Origin: SIAQ01 sp964484265
GTDB lineage: Bacteria; Planctomycetota; Planctomycetia; Gemmatales; Gemmataceae
Length of the DNA stretch: 64,000 nt
Direction of reading: 5' to 3'
Assembly (NCBI GenBank): GCA_964484265.1
Contig: CAZAFH010000006.1
Location: forward strand, 62,001-126,000
How positions within the stretch are numbered: position 1 is the stretch's first letter; the number at the start of each line of letters is the position of its first letter. The position numbers were made by a program, and so were the translations under genes. The notes under the pieces were generated by a model. That model saw nothing but the letters and a program-made list of their open reading frames with translations, searched no databases and had not been told where the DNA came from. This document shows positions 26,199-34,980 of the stretch, one piece after another.

Positions 26199-29100
26199 AT
26201 GATCTACGTCAAACGCGCAGTCCTGGCAGCGATGCTCGCGGGCATCAGTTTCCTCGGGATCGAGTCGGCGTCGTCGGTCCTTGGGCAACAACCTGGGAAA
26301 GCCACCAAGGACGACGTCATCAAGCTCATCCCGCAAACGCGCGTTGACTGGTCGCAGAAAATTATCTCGTTCGAGATGCGCGACAAGAAATGGTCGGCTG
26401 TCTTCGAATGGCTTTCCGACCAAACCGGCATGCCGTACAGCTCGACGTTCCCGCCGCCGCCCGGAACGCTATCGTTCATCAATCCGACGATAAATGGCCG
26501 GCCTCGCCAGTACACGCTGGCGGAGGTGTTCGACATCATCAACGAGATCCTCCAGACACAAACGAAGCACACGCTCATCCGGCGCGATCAGACGCTGACA
26601 ATGGTCCCGGCCGACGCCGTGCCAAAGGAACTGATTCCGCGCGTGCTCGTCACCGATTTGCCGAAGCGCTCGCGGACGGAGATGGTGGAAGTCGTGATTC
26701 AGTTGAAGGAATTCCTGAACGCCAATGAAGTGGCCGCCGACGCCAAACGTTTGTTCGGCGATCTTTCGCACGTGACGCCGCTCGACGCGACGAATCAGCT
26801 AATCATCCAGGCGCCGGTTTCGATGCTGACAAAGAACTTGCCGATCTTTCTCAAGGACGACGAGGGCGATCGGAACGTGCACAGCTTCACCTACCAGTGC
26901 AAATACATCCGTGCTGCAACGGCGGAGCAGGTGCTGGTCAGGGCACTCGGCCAGGCCCAGATTATCGAGACGCAAAAATCCGGTCCAGGTAGCGGTGATC
27001 CGCGCCAGGCGCCCCCCACGCGATCGCGCACGGTGAGGCAGCACACGATCACGTCGCACAAGGCGACCAACCAGGTCATTGTCAACGGGCCGGCCGACAA
27101 GATCGCGACGGCCAAGACGATTCTCGAAAAGCTCGATGCAGCCAACGGGAAAACGCAAACGCTCCTGATCGGTCCGCCGATTTTCCAGAATCACGACCTG
27201 CCGTCGGGCAGCGCCGAGGGGATGGCGAAAATCCTCAATGACTACTTCAAGGACGATTCGTCCATCCGCATCGCCGCGACCGGGCCGACTCGGCTGTTCG
27301 TCTACGCCGACCCGCAGACCCATTTCGAGATCGGTCTCTTGATCGGCCAGCTGACGCCGCCTTCGCAAAAGGCGGTGTCGATCCAGCTCAGCCGGCTTGA
27401 TGCGGCCAAGTTTCTCGAGACGCTCAAGGAGATGTTTCCCGAGTCCAAGAACGGCGCGCCGTACATCGGCGCCGATATCGATACAAACACGCTTCGCATT
27501 CGCGGCACCGACGATCAGATCAAGGTCGTCATGGAAGTCATCCGCATCTACGACGGCAATCCTTCGGGCGGCGCCAGCCACATCCGCATGATCAACCTCG
27601 ACAAGGGGTCCGGCGCAACCGTTGCCGAGGCGCTGCACATGCTCTTTGGCAAGCTCCGCGACAATGAAATGAAACTTGTGCTTCCTGGCTCGGCGTTGGA
27701 AGTCAAGCCTGCCACGAAGAAGCCGGAACCGAAGAAAACGCCTCTCGATGAAACCAAGATGATGATCCGCTTGACGCCCGACGCGGTTCGCGAATTGATG
27801 CACAAGAACAATGACCCGGTGCTCGGCGGGAATCATCAGGCGGTTCTGTTTCAGCCGCTTGAAGAGAAACGCAAAGTCGATCCGAAGAAGCCGCCCGTCA
27901 TCATCACGGCATTTGGCAATCGCATCATCGTGACCAGCGAAGACGCCGAGGCACTCGATCTGGTTCAGCAGCTGGTTCGCATTCTTGTCAATACCGAGGC
28001 CGGCCCGGGCGATTTCGAAGTGCTTCGATTGCGTTATGCCAGTTCGACCGAAGTCGCCAAGATTCTCGACGAGGCTTTCAACGGTCCCAAAAATCAGAGC
28101 GGAGGCGGGGGCGGCCGAGGCGGTCCCCCCGGCGGCGGCGGAGGGTTCAATCCGCTAAGCATCGTCACCGGCGCCCTTGGAATGGGCGGCGGTGGCGGCG
28201 GACGGGTCGAAAACATCCGCGTCGTGGCCGACCCGGCGACGAACGCTCTGCTCATCAAGGCTCGGCCCGTCGATATGCTCACGATTCGCCGGCTTATCGC
28301 CAACTCGCTCGACATTCAGAATGTCGACTCCGAGGCCGTGAAAAAAACGTTCCCGATCGCGCTCAAACATGCGAACGCCAACGAAGTCGCGGACATCATC
28401 CGCCAGGTCTTCGCCGACGCCATGAACGCTCGCCCGCAGCAATCGTCGCAAAGTGCCGGCGGTTTCCCCGGGTTCGTGTTCGGCCCGCGGCCTACTACCA
28501 CGGGAGGCTCCGATCGCGCCGTCATGCTTTCGCTCGGCGTCGATAATCACACCAACAGCATCTATGTCGCCTGTCCAACGACGATGTTTAACGAGATCAA
28601 GGAACTCGTCGATCAGATCGAGGTCGCCTCAAAGGACCAGAAACAGGCGATACGCATCGTCTCGGTCAAGGACATTGATCCGACGGCGCTGGCCCACGCC
28701 ATCGAAGCCATCACTGGCCGACCGACCTCATCGAGCCAGCGCCAGGGCTTCGGCTCGGGCACGACGCCCGGCGGGTTTGGCAGCAGCTTCCGTACCGGCG
28801 GGTTCACGCCTGGCGGGTTTTCCGGCGGTGGATTCTTCCCCGGCGGCGGCTTCACCCCAGGCGGCGGTGGATTCATGCCCGGCGGCGGCGGGTTCACTCC
28901 TGGAGGCACCGGAATTACACCAGGCGGCGGTAGAACAGGAGGCGGCGGACTGACGCCTGGCGGAGGAGGTCGCCCCGGCGGCGGTAGGCCCAGTACAGGC
29001 GGCAAACGCGGAGCCGACTCGCGAGGGCTCGATTTTTTCGAACAACGGGTCATGGATGACCCTTCCGTGAATCGCCTCTTTGATCCCAGTGAACTCCAGG

Positions 29101-32100
29101 AAGAACCGCCCGTCCAACGATTCCGCGAGGAACCCCGAAAGACGCCCGTTTACACGACCAATCCGTTCCACTACACCGGTCTTTTGCAAGACAAAGAAGT
29201 CGGCGGACAACCAGAATCCAAGGCCAAGGGACTCAAGGATTCCGGCGACATCACCCCGCCCCGGCTCGGTGCTTCCATCGAAGTGCTCGACCAACTCGGT
29301 ATCCTCATCCTTCGCGCCAACAACAAGGAAGACGCCGAGGCGATTCTTCGCATCATCGACCTGCTGCGTAAAACTGCTCAGCCGGCCACAATTGACATCC
29401 AGCTCGTGCCGGTGCGTTTCGGCGATCCGACGGGCATCACCAACACCCTGATGCAGCTATTCGGACGGGTCAACTTCAACCCGTACTCGACAACGATTTC
29501 CGCAGGATCCAGGAGCGTGGCCATCACGCCGCCAACCCAAACTCCCGGAGCCGGTGGGCAAGGCGTTGCCGGTGGCGCCGGCGCAACCGCAGCGAACGCA
29601 GGACCGACGAATATCGTCCTCATTCCGCAGCCTCGACTCGGCGGCATCCTCGTTGCTGCGTCGAAGGCGCGCATGCCCGACATCATCAAGGAGATCCAGC
29701 GTCTCGACCAGCTACCCGACGGTATCAACTCGCCAGTGGCGTTCCCGCTCAAACGCGCGACGGCATCGCGCGTCGCCGCGGCGCTAAACAGCTTCTACGC
29801 CGTCCGTTTCCCGCAACCCGAAGGCATCAACAACCAGGTGCGCATCACCTGGGATGATACATCCAACACGATCTTCGTTCAGGCGTCACCCGGCGACCTT
29901 GTTGATATCCGCAACATGATAACGTTCATCGACACGACGCCCTCGGCTCACAAAAACGAGATCCGCGTGGTGCGACTCCGAAGTGCCGTCGCGCTTGACT
30001 TGGCCCAGCTACTGGGCGTGGCGATTGGCAACAACATTCTCGCCGCCAGCCAGCAGACCGGTCTGGGCGGTGCGCTCGGCGGACTCGGCCAGGGCGGCGG
30101 CCTCGGCGGCATCCTTGGCGGGCAGGGCGGCGGCCTCGGCGGCGGCCTCGGCGGGGGGTTGGGCGGCATTGGCCAGCAGCAGGGCATCGCCTCCAAGAAC
30201 AGCGTCCTCAAGTTCGTCGCCAACGATCCCAAAAGCGGCAAGCCGATCGAAACCAACATCCTCGAAGACATCCGCATCAATCCCGATCAGCGCACGAATA
30301 GCCTCGTCATCTCCGCTCCGGAAAAGACGATGACTCTCGTTCTCGCCCTCGTTAAAGATCTCGACGTCGCTCCCAAAGCGCTGTCCAAAGTCAATATCTT
30401 CACGCTGAAACGATGCGACGCCACCCAGCTCGCGCTTACGTTGCAGCAACTCTTCGTCGGCACCGGCGGACTCGGAACACGCACCGGGACCGGCGGCGTC
30501 GGCGGCATCGGCGGGGCGGCGGGCGGCATCGGCGGGGCGGCGGGCGGCATCGGTGGAGCGGCCGGCGGCGCCGCCACGGGCCAGGCTCGGCCTCTGCAGA
30601 TCACCATCCAGAGCAACTCGCCCGAAGGCGCTCCGATCATCGATCTTCGCCTCACCGTCGATGAACGCACCAATAGCCTCATCGTCGCCGGCAGCCAGAA
30701 CGATCTCGAAGTCGTCGAATCGATCGTCGCCCGGCTCGAAGATGCCGACATCCAGCAACGCCGACAAGAAGCTATCCGCCTGCGCAACACTCAGGCCGTG
30801 GATGTCGCCAACGCTCTCGCGGATTTCCTCAAGAAATCCTACGACGTCTACAAGAATTACAATCAGGGAACCAATTACCTCGAAATCCAGCGTGAAGTCG
30901 TCGTCGTCGCAGAGCCGATCAGCAATTCCCTGCTCATCAGCGCGACGCCCCGCTACTTCGAAGATCTCATCCGCATGGTCGCACAACTCGACACGGCTCC
31001 GCCACAAGTCGTCATTCAGGTCCTCGTCGCCGAGGTGGACATGAATGGCTCGGAGGAATTCGGCATGGAGCTGGGCTTGCAAGCGCCGCTACTCTTCCGC
31101 CGCAGCACGCCCACCAACGGCACGGCAACATATACGACCTTCACACCGGGGTATAACTTCAACAGTACAAATCCGCTCGGTGACAACGCTCTGGAAAGCC
31201 CAGGCAAAGTCGGTATCCAGGGCATCGGAAACCTTGGTGTGGGCCGCGCCTCGCCCACGAACAACATCGGCGGCTTCGTGTTCTCCGCCGCCAGCGACTC
31301 GGTCAGCGTGTTGATCCGGGCCCTCAAGATTCAGGGCCGAATCAATATCCTCAGCCGGCCGCAGATCACCACACTCGACAATCAGACGGCGTACATGAAC
31401 GTCGGCCAGGAAATTCCGCTGCTCGCCAACAGCACCCAGAGCATCAACGGCGTGACGCAGAACATCATCCGCCGACAGGTCGGCGTCATCCTCCAGGTCA
31501 CTCCAAAGATCACGCCCGATGGCCGAGTCCTGATGCGAGTCATCCCCGAAATCTCGTCCGTCGTCGCCCAACCGGTGAACCTCGGCAACGGCACGCTCGG
31601 CACGGCATTGAACCTTCAACACCTCGAAACGACCGTCGTGTCGGCCGACGGCGAGACCGTTCTCCTCGGCGGCTTGATCGCCAAACGCGAGGAGAAGAAC
31701 GAAAACAAGATTCCGGTCGTCGGCGATCTGCCGTTGATCGGGGCGGCCTTCCGCTACCGGACCTACACGAAGGCGAAGACCGAGCTGCTCATCATCATGA
31801 CGCCGCACATCGTCCGCAATCGATTTGAGGCCGATCAGATTCTCAGCGAGGAATCACGCCGCATCGATTGGAGTCTGGGCGACGTAATGCGGGTGCATGG
31901 CAACGCCAACGCCCTGCCGTTTCTTCCCGCAGCGATGCCCGAACCACGCCATCGCCACCACGCGAAGCCATATCGCATCTATCCGACGTCCCCCGGCACG
32001 ATCGAATCCGCGCCGATTCAACTCGACGCCCCGATGCAATCGCAGCCGGCGCCTCAGCCGCAAACCTCGCATACCCCGGCCCCACGAGTCGGATTCCTGC

Positions 32101-32462
32101 AGAATCTGTTTGCGAAGCGAACCGCAAGCAGCCCGGCAGTCGCGGCCGAACCTGTGCCGATGTCGGCCCCGGGACCGAAGGTGCAGACCTTCACGCCCGC
32201 GCCGCCGCAAGTCAACAATCTGCCGGCGACAGCCTCGATGCCGGTTCAACAGCAGCAGGTGCAGCCGCAGTACCAGCCGGCGGGAGTCGTGCCTGTCGCG
32301 CTGAATCCGCCGCCGCAGCCGTTGCCGAATATCCCGATGCCTGCGGCATTGCCGCAAGTGCAATCGCCCGGAAATGTGACCAATAATGCCAGCAGCCCGA
32401 TTCTGATTTTGCCGACGCAGCGAGGCAATACCGGAGCCACCCAAGGAAGGGAGATGCCATGA
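26199..32462 (+). CDS. gspD: Giant secretin (GspD-like) with about twelve N-type repeats
   Basis: Outer-membrane secretin of 2087 residues, about three times normal GspD. ATG 26199 gives a signal peptide. The strand motif TN-x-L/I-x-V (for example TNALLIKA, TNSLIVAG, SNSLLISA) recurs about twelve times over residues 60-1600; standard GspD has N0 plus three N domains. Gly-rich linkers lie near residues 630-660, 860-935, 1288-1330 and 1428-1465. The conserved secretin barrel is at about 1600-1870 (VVIQVLVAEVDMNG, VGVILQVTPKITPDGRV, ending MTPHIVRN). A Pro/Gln-rich tail of about 210 residues follows. The many N domains could lengthen the periplasmic channel. The longer frame from 25905 lacks a signal peptide. 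Confidence 0.93.
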   Translation: MIYVKRAVLAAMLAGISFLGIESASSVLGQQPGKATKDDVIKLIPQTRVDWSQKIISFEMRDKKWSAVFEWLSDQTGMPYSSTFPPPPGTLSFINPTINGRPRQYTLAEVFDIINEILQTQTKHTLIRRDQTLTMVPADAVPKELIPRVLVTDLPKRSRTEMVEVVIQLKEFLNANEVAADAKRLFGDLSHVTPLDATNQLIIQAPVSMLTKNLPIFLKDDEGDRNVHSFTYQCKYIRAATAEQVLVRALGQAQIIETQKSGPGSGDPRQAPPTRSRTVRQHTITSHKATNQVIVNGPADKIATAKTILEKLDAANGKTQTLLIGPPIFQNHDLPSGSAEGMAKILNDYFKDDSSIRIAATGPTRLFVYADPQTHFEIGLLIGQLTPPSQKAVSIQLSRLDAAKFLETLKEMFPESKNGAPYIGADIDTNTLRIRGTDDQIKVVMEVIRIYDGNPSGGASHIRMINLDKGSGATVAEALHMLFGKLRDNEMKLVLPGSALEVKPATKKPEPKKTPLDETKMMIRLTPDAVRELMHKNNDPVLGGNHQAVLFQPLEEKRKVDPKKPPVIITAFGNRIIVTSEDAEALDLVQQLVRILVNTEAGPGDFEVLRLRYASSTEVAKILDEAFNGPKNQSGGGGGRGGPPGGGGGFNPLSIVTGALGMGGGGGGRVENIRVVADPATNALLIKARPVDMLTIRRLIANSLDIQNVDSEAVKKTFPIALKHANANEVADIIRQVFADAMNARPQQSSQSAGGFPGFVFGPRPTTTGGSDRAVMLSLGVDNHTNSIYVACPTTMFNEIKELVDQIEVASKDQKQAIRIVSVKDIDPTALAHAIEAITGRPTSSSQRQGFGSGTTPGGFGSSFRTGGFTPGGFSGGGFFPGGGFTPGGGGFMPGGGGFTPGGTGITPGGGRTGGGGLTPGGGGRPGGGRPSTGGKRGADSRGLDFFEQRVMDDPSVNRLFDPSELQEEPPVQRFREEPRKTPVYTTNPFHYTGLLQDKEVGGQPESKAKGLKDSGDITPPRLGASIEVLDQLGILILRANNKEDAEAILRIIDLLRKTAQPATIDIQLVPVRFGDPTGITNTLMQLFGRVNFNPYSTTISAGSRSVAITPPTQTPGAGGQGVAGGAGATAANAGPTNIVLIPQPRLGGILVAASKARMPDIIKEIQRLDQLPDGINSPVAFPLKRATASRVAAALNSFYAVRFPQPEGINNQVRITWDDTSNTIFVQASPGDLVDIRNMITFIDTTPSAHKNEIRVVRLRSAVALDLAQLLGVAIGNNILAASQQTGLGGALGGLGQGGGLGGILGGQGGGLGGGLGGGLGGIGQQQGIASKNSVLKFVANDPKSGKPIETNILEDIRINPDQRTNSLVISAPEKTMTLVLALVKDLDVAPKALSKVNIFTLKRCDATQLALTLQQLFVGTGGLGTRTGTGGVGGIGGAAGGIGGAAGGIGGAAGGAATGQARPLQITIQSNSPEGAPIIDLRLTVDERTNSLIVAGSQNDLEVVESIVARLEDADIQQRRQEAIRLRNTQAVDVANALADFLKKSYDVYKNYNQGTNYLEIQREVVVVAEPISNSLLISATPRYFEDLIRMVAQLDTAPPQVVIQVLVAEVDMNGSEEFGMELGLQAPLLFRRSTPTNGTATYTTFTPGYNFNSTNPLGDNALESPGKVGIQGIGNLGVGRASPTNNIGGFVFSAASDSVSVLIRALKIQGRINILSRPQITTLDNQTAYMNVGQEIPLLANSTQSINGVTQNIIRRQVGVILQVTPKITPDGRVLMRVIPEISSVVAQPVNLGNGTLGTALNLQHLETTVVSADGETVLLGGLIAKREEKNENKIPVVGDLPLIGAAFRYRTYTKAKTELLIIMTPHIVRNRFEADQILSEESRRIDWSLGDVMRVHGNANALPFLPAAMPEPRHRHHAKPYRIYPTSPGTIESAPIQLDAPMQSQPAPQPQTSHTPAPRVGFLQNLFAKRTASSPAVAAEPVPMSAPGPKVQTFTPAPPQVNNLPATASMPVQQQQVQPQYQPAGVVPVALNPPPQPLPNIPMPAALPQVQSPGNVTNNASSPILILPTQRGNTGATQGREMP

Positions 32463-33127
32463 TGGCCTTTGTGAGTAGGAGTTACCGTGGTCTGGGCTTG
32501 ACGTGCCTGATTGCCGCGCTGATGTCGGCCTCCCTGGGATGCAATGCGTTTCAGCGGGTCGGCACGACGGAATGGCTCACATCGTCATGGGTTGATCAGG
32601 AATCGAAGCGGCCCGTGAGCCATGTGTTGTCGCGCTGGGAAAACAACGTGCGGACAACGTCGAATAATCAGGCAGGCGGCGCCCCGCTGGTCGGCCTGGC
32701 TGGGCGCGTCTACCTGATGGACGAATCCACCGGGCAAGGCGTGAGCGCTCAAGGCGATCTGCTCGTGCAGCTTTATGACATGACCAACGTCGGGCCGAAT
32801 TCGCCGCCGCAAAAGATTCTCGAAGTGCTCTACGATCCGGCCTCGCTCAAGCAGGTTAAACGCAAGGATCTGATCGGCGAAGGTTACACCTTGTTCTTGC
32901 CGTGGGAAAATTACAACCCGGCAGTGAAGAAGGTTCAGGTGCAGGTTTCTTACCAGCCGAAAAACGCCGCGGCGCACTTTAGCGATCCGACGGTGGTATC
33001 GCTGCAAACGGAGCAGCCGTTGCCGTACTTGGCTCATCAGAATGTGATTCCCGCGGCGTTCTATCAGCAAAACAAGGGTGGAACGTTCAACCAATCCGGC
33101 GCGAAAGCTCCGCCGACGGGACAATAA
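32459..33127 (+). CDS. Secretin-linked lipoprotein (pilotin-like candidate)
   Basis: A 222-residue lipoprotein whose ATG overlaps the secretin stop, so the two are translationally coupled. The signal ends in lipobox SLGCN. The mature part is a beta-rich domain (VGLAGRVYLMDESTGQG, GDLLVQLYDMTN, EGYTLFLPWENYNP, KVQVQVSYQP) with no recognised enzyme motif. Position directly after the secretin and a lipid anchor suggest an outer-membrane helper such as a pilotin, but the sequence does not match known GspS or PilF pilotins. Function inferred from context. Confidence 0.75.
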   Translation: MMAFVSRSYRGLGLTCLIAALMSASLGCNAFQRVGTTEWLTSSWVDQESKRPVSHVLSRWENNVRTTSNNQAGGAPLVGLAGRVYLMDESTGQGVSAQGDLLVQLYDMTNVGPNSPPQKILEVLYDPASLKQVKRKDLIGEGYTLFLPWENYNPAVKKVQVQVSYQPKNAAAHFSDPTVVSLQTEQPLPYLAHQNVIPAAFYQQNKGGTFNQSGAKAPPTGQ

Positions 33128-33140
33128 GCGATTATCCATC

Positions 33141-33196
33141 CGCTTGTGGCCTCTCGCTCGGCCTGGTGCCATGCCAAGCGCCAGGCCGCAAGCGAA
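33141..33196. repeat. Inverted repeat between convergent genes
   Basis: CGCTTGTGGCCT and CGGCCTGG on the left are mirrored by CCAGGCCGCAAGCG on the right, an imperfect palindrome of the GCCGCTTGCGGC class also seen at 49340-49395 and 61161-61204. It lies between the secretin lipoprotein and the convergent hydrolase and is a likely two-way terminator. Confidence 0.65.
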
Positions 33197-33203
33197 AAAG
33201 GCG

Positions 33204-34322
33204 TCATCGCCGCAGGAAATGCTCGAAGAAGAGGTAGATTTGTTCGTTTGAATCTTCCGTCGGCGAGTGCATTGGGCGATTGGTCATCGCAACGCGATTC
33301 TCATAGCCGAGCAATCGATTCACGGCAATTGAGTGGTTCAGTGCCTTCCAGCGCAGCGGCGGATCCTCCGATCCACCTGACACCAGAAACGGCCGCGGCG
33401 CCATCAGTACGTGCAATTCGTGCAGGTCGTGTCCCTTTTCGATCATCTGTTTGTATGGCCCAGTGCGCGGATTCGCCTCGGTGACGATACCGCGTTTCCG
33501 CTCGCGGCCAGGATCATAGCCGAGATACCACGGCTCCCAGTAGTTCACGTTGCTGCGTTTTTCGTCGAAGACGATTCCGGGATCGCTCCACACGCCGCAC
33601 GCGAAGGTGTCGTAGAGGCATGAAGCGAAAAGCGCCCACTTGCCGCCGTAGGAATGCCCGACGATACCGATCCGTGTCCCATCGACATACGAGAGCGAAG
33701 CGAGCAGATTTCGGCAATTGGCCGCGACGTAGGCATGATAGGCGAGCGGCTGAATCTGCGCTCTGTTTTTGTTCGGATAATAGGAATTCGGATCGCTGCC
33801 CAAAGAAAGCGTGACAAACCCGCGTTTGGCGAGCTGATAGGCGAAATCGCGAAAAGCTCCCTTGCCCTTGCCAATGCCGGACTTGGCGTCATAAAACACG
33901 ACGACCACGGCGGGGAAAGGCCCTTTTCCTTCGGGAACGAGCAGATAAGCGTCATCGGTCATGCGTCCGGGAGCTACTTCAATTCGGACGTGATGCTCCG
34001 TGAAATTCTCACGTTTTTCCTTGGACAGGTATTCGATCTTCGGCGCCGTGATAAGCGGCGGAAACTCGCCGAGCATCGTCTTCCATGTCGTCAGGATTTC
34101 CGATCGGCGTTTGGACCAATCGGCGGGAGTCTTGACGAGCGTGCCGTCGTTGAATTTGAGAGGAGATTTGTAGGCGCCGAGGTCGTCGGCGAACTGCGCC
34201 GGCGGCTTGAAAAAGGGCGCGATATTCGCCGGTAGCTTAGGGGCATCGCCGGCGCGAGTGCCAGGCCAGCACAGCAACACGGCAAGCGGAGCATAAACAA
34301 AAAGGCAGACACAGCGTTTCAT
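33204..34322 (-). CDS. Exported alpha/beta-hydrolase (dienelactone-hydrolase-like)
   Basis: A 372-residue protein from ATG 34322, with GGGAG upstream and a signal peptide ending near TRAGDA. The fold core shows AYLLVPEGKGPFPAVVVVFY, the nucleophile elbow GIVGHSYGGKWA and a candidate catalytic Asp/His pair near the C-terminus (GGSEDPPLRWKALNH). It resembles planctomycete secreted esterases of the acetyl-xylan esterase / dienelactone hydrolase group. The frame extends to 34652, but that extension is highly basic, lacks a signal peptide and runs into the neighbouring SUKH gene. Confidence 0.85.
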   Translation of the reverse strand: MKRCVCLFVYAPLAVLLCWPGTRAGDAPKLPANIAPFFKPPAQFADDLGAYKSPLKFNDGTLVKTPADWSKRRSEILTTWKTMLGEFPPLITAPKIEYLSKEKRENFTEHHVRIEVAPGRMTDDAYLLVPEGKGPFPAVVVVFYDAKSGIGKGKGAFRDFAYQLAKRGFVTLSLGSDPNSYYPNKNRAQIQPLAYHAYVAANCRNLLASLSYVDGTRIGIVGHSYGGKWALFASCLYDTFACGVWSDPGIVFDEKRSNVNYWEPWYLGYDPGRERKRGIVTEANPRTGPYKQMIEKGHDLHELHVLMAPRPFLVSGGSEDPPLRWKALNHSIAVNRLLGYENRVAMTNRPMHSPTEDSNEQIYLFFEHFLRR

Positions 34323-34363
34323 CACGGGAATCTCCCAAACGAGAATGACGTGCGGATCGATCC

Positions 34364-34942
34364 TCACTCGTAGTCGTCTCCGTCCATTTCGGCGGCGAGC
34401 TTGGCGAGGGATCGCCGGCGCTCCTCGGCGTTGACGGCCGTGAGTTTGACTCCGCTCTCGGCTTCCTCGGAACAGAACGGCGGCAAGGCGGCGAGCAATT
34501 GACCGGGTTCGAGCTTTCCGCCTTCCTTCTGAAATTTCAGCAGCGGCTCGAACCCCAAAATCTCCACCGGATCGTCGGCCGCTTCTTTCATGAACTTCTT
34601 GAAGCCGATTTCGAGCGATTCCATCTCCCCCGTCTCGCAGAATAGCCGCCAAACCTCACCTTCACGCAACAAAAACTGATCGCCCAGGCAGTCCTCGGCG
34701 AACGGAATATCGTCGAGATCGACTTCGGGATAGAGCCGATGAAACGCATTTTCGCCGATCCAGGCGTCGCGAAGCGAATGCCACTTCGGTGCCAGGCATG
34801 CGCCGCGAACATGCAGCCCGCCGTGATATTGGATGAATCCGTTCGTTTGCTCCAATAACGACGCCACCGGCGTCGGCAGCTTGGCCAGGATTTCCGGATC
34901 GTCGATTGCCGGGCCGGTATAGGTGATGAGGTCGAGTTTCAT
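34364..34942 (-). CDS. SMI1/KNR4 (SUKH)-like protein
   Basis: A 192-residue cytoplasmic protein. The pattern LPTPVASLLEQTNGFIQYHG followed by LHVRGACLAPKWHSL and DIPFAEDCLGDQFLL fits the SUKH/SMI1-KNR4 domain, with its typical NGF and D-x-x-G-D-x-F elements. SUKH proteins often serve as immunity proteins or protein-binding modules, but no toxin neighbour is present here. The C-terminal third is charged and probably helical. It lies between two exported proteins on the same strand. Confidence 0.65.
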   Translation of the reverse strand: MKLDLITYTGPAIDDPEILAKLPTPVASLLEQTNGFIQYHGGLHVRGACLAPKWHSLRDAWIGENAFHRLYPEVDLDDIPFAEDCLGDQFLLREGEVWRLFCETGEMESLEIGFKKFMKEAADDPVEILGFEPLLKFQKEGGKLEPGQLLAALPPFCSEEAESGVKLTAVNAEERRRSLAKLAAEMDGDDYE

Positions 34943-34980
34943 GGGTTCGCCTTTGGTCCTTACTACTGCGTTACACCGGA

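Noticed and set aside
28080..29010. Gly-rich repeats as a tandem DNA repeat or CRISPR
   Set aside because: They lie in frame in the secretin and vary in spacing and sequence; there is no constant repeat-spacer structure.
34323..34652. N-terminal extension of the hydrolase frame (to 34652)
   Set aside because: It is Arg-rich, lacks a ribosome-binding site and overlaps the SUKH-like gene; the signal peptide starts at 34322.
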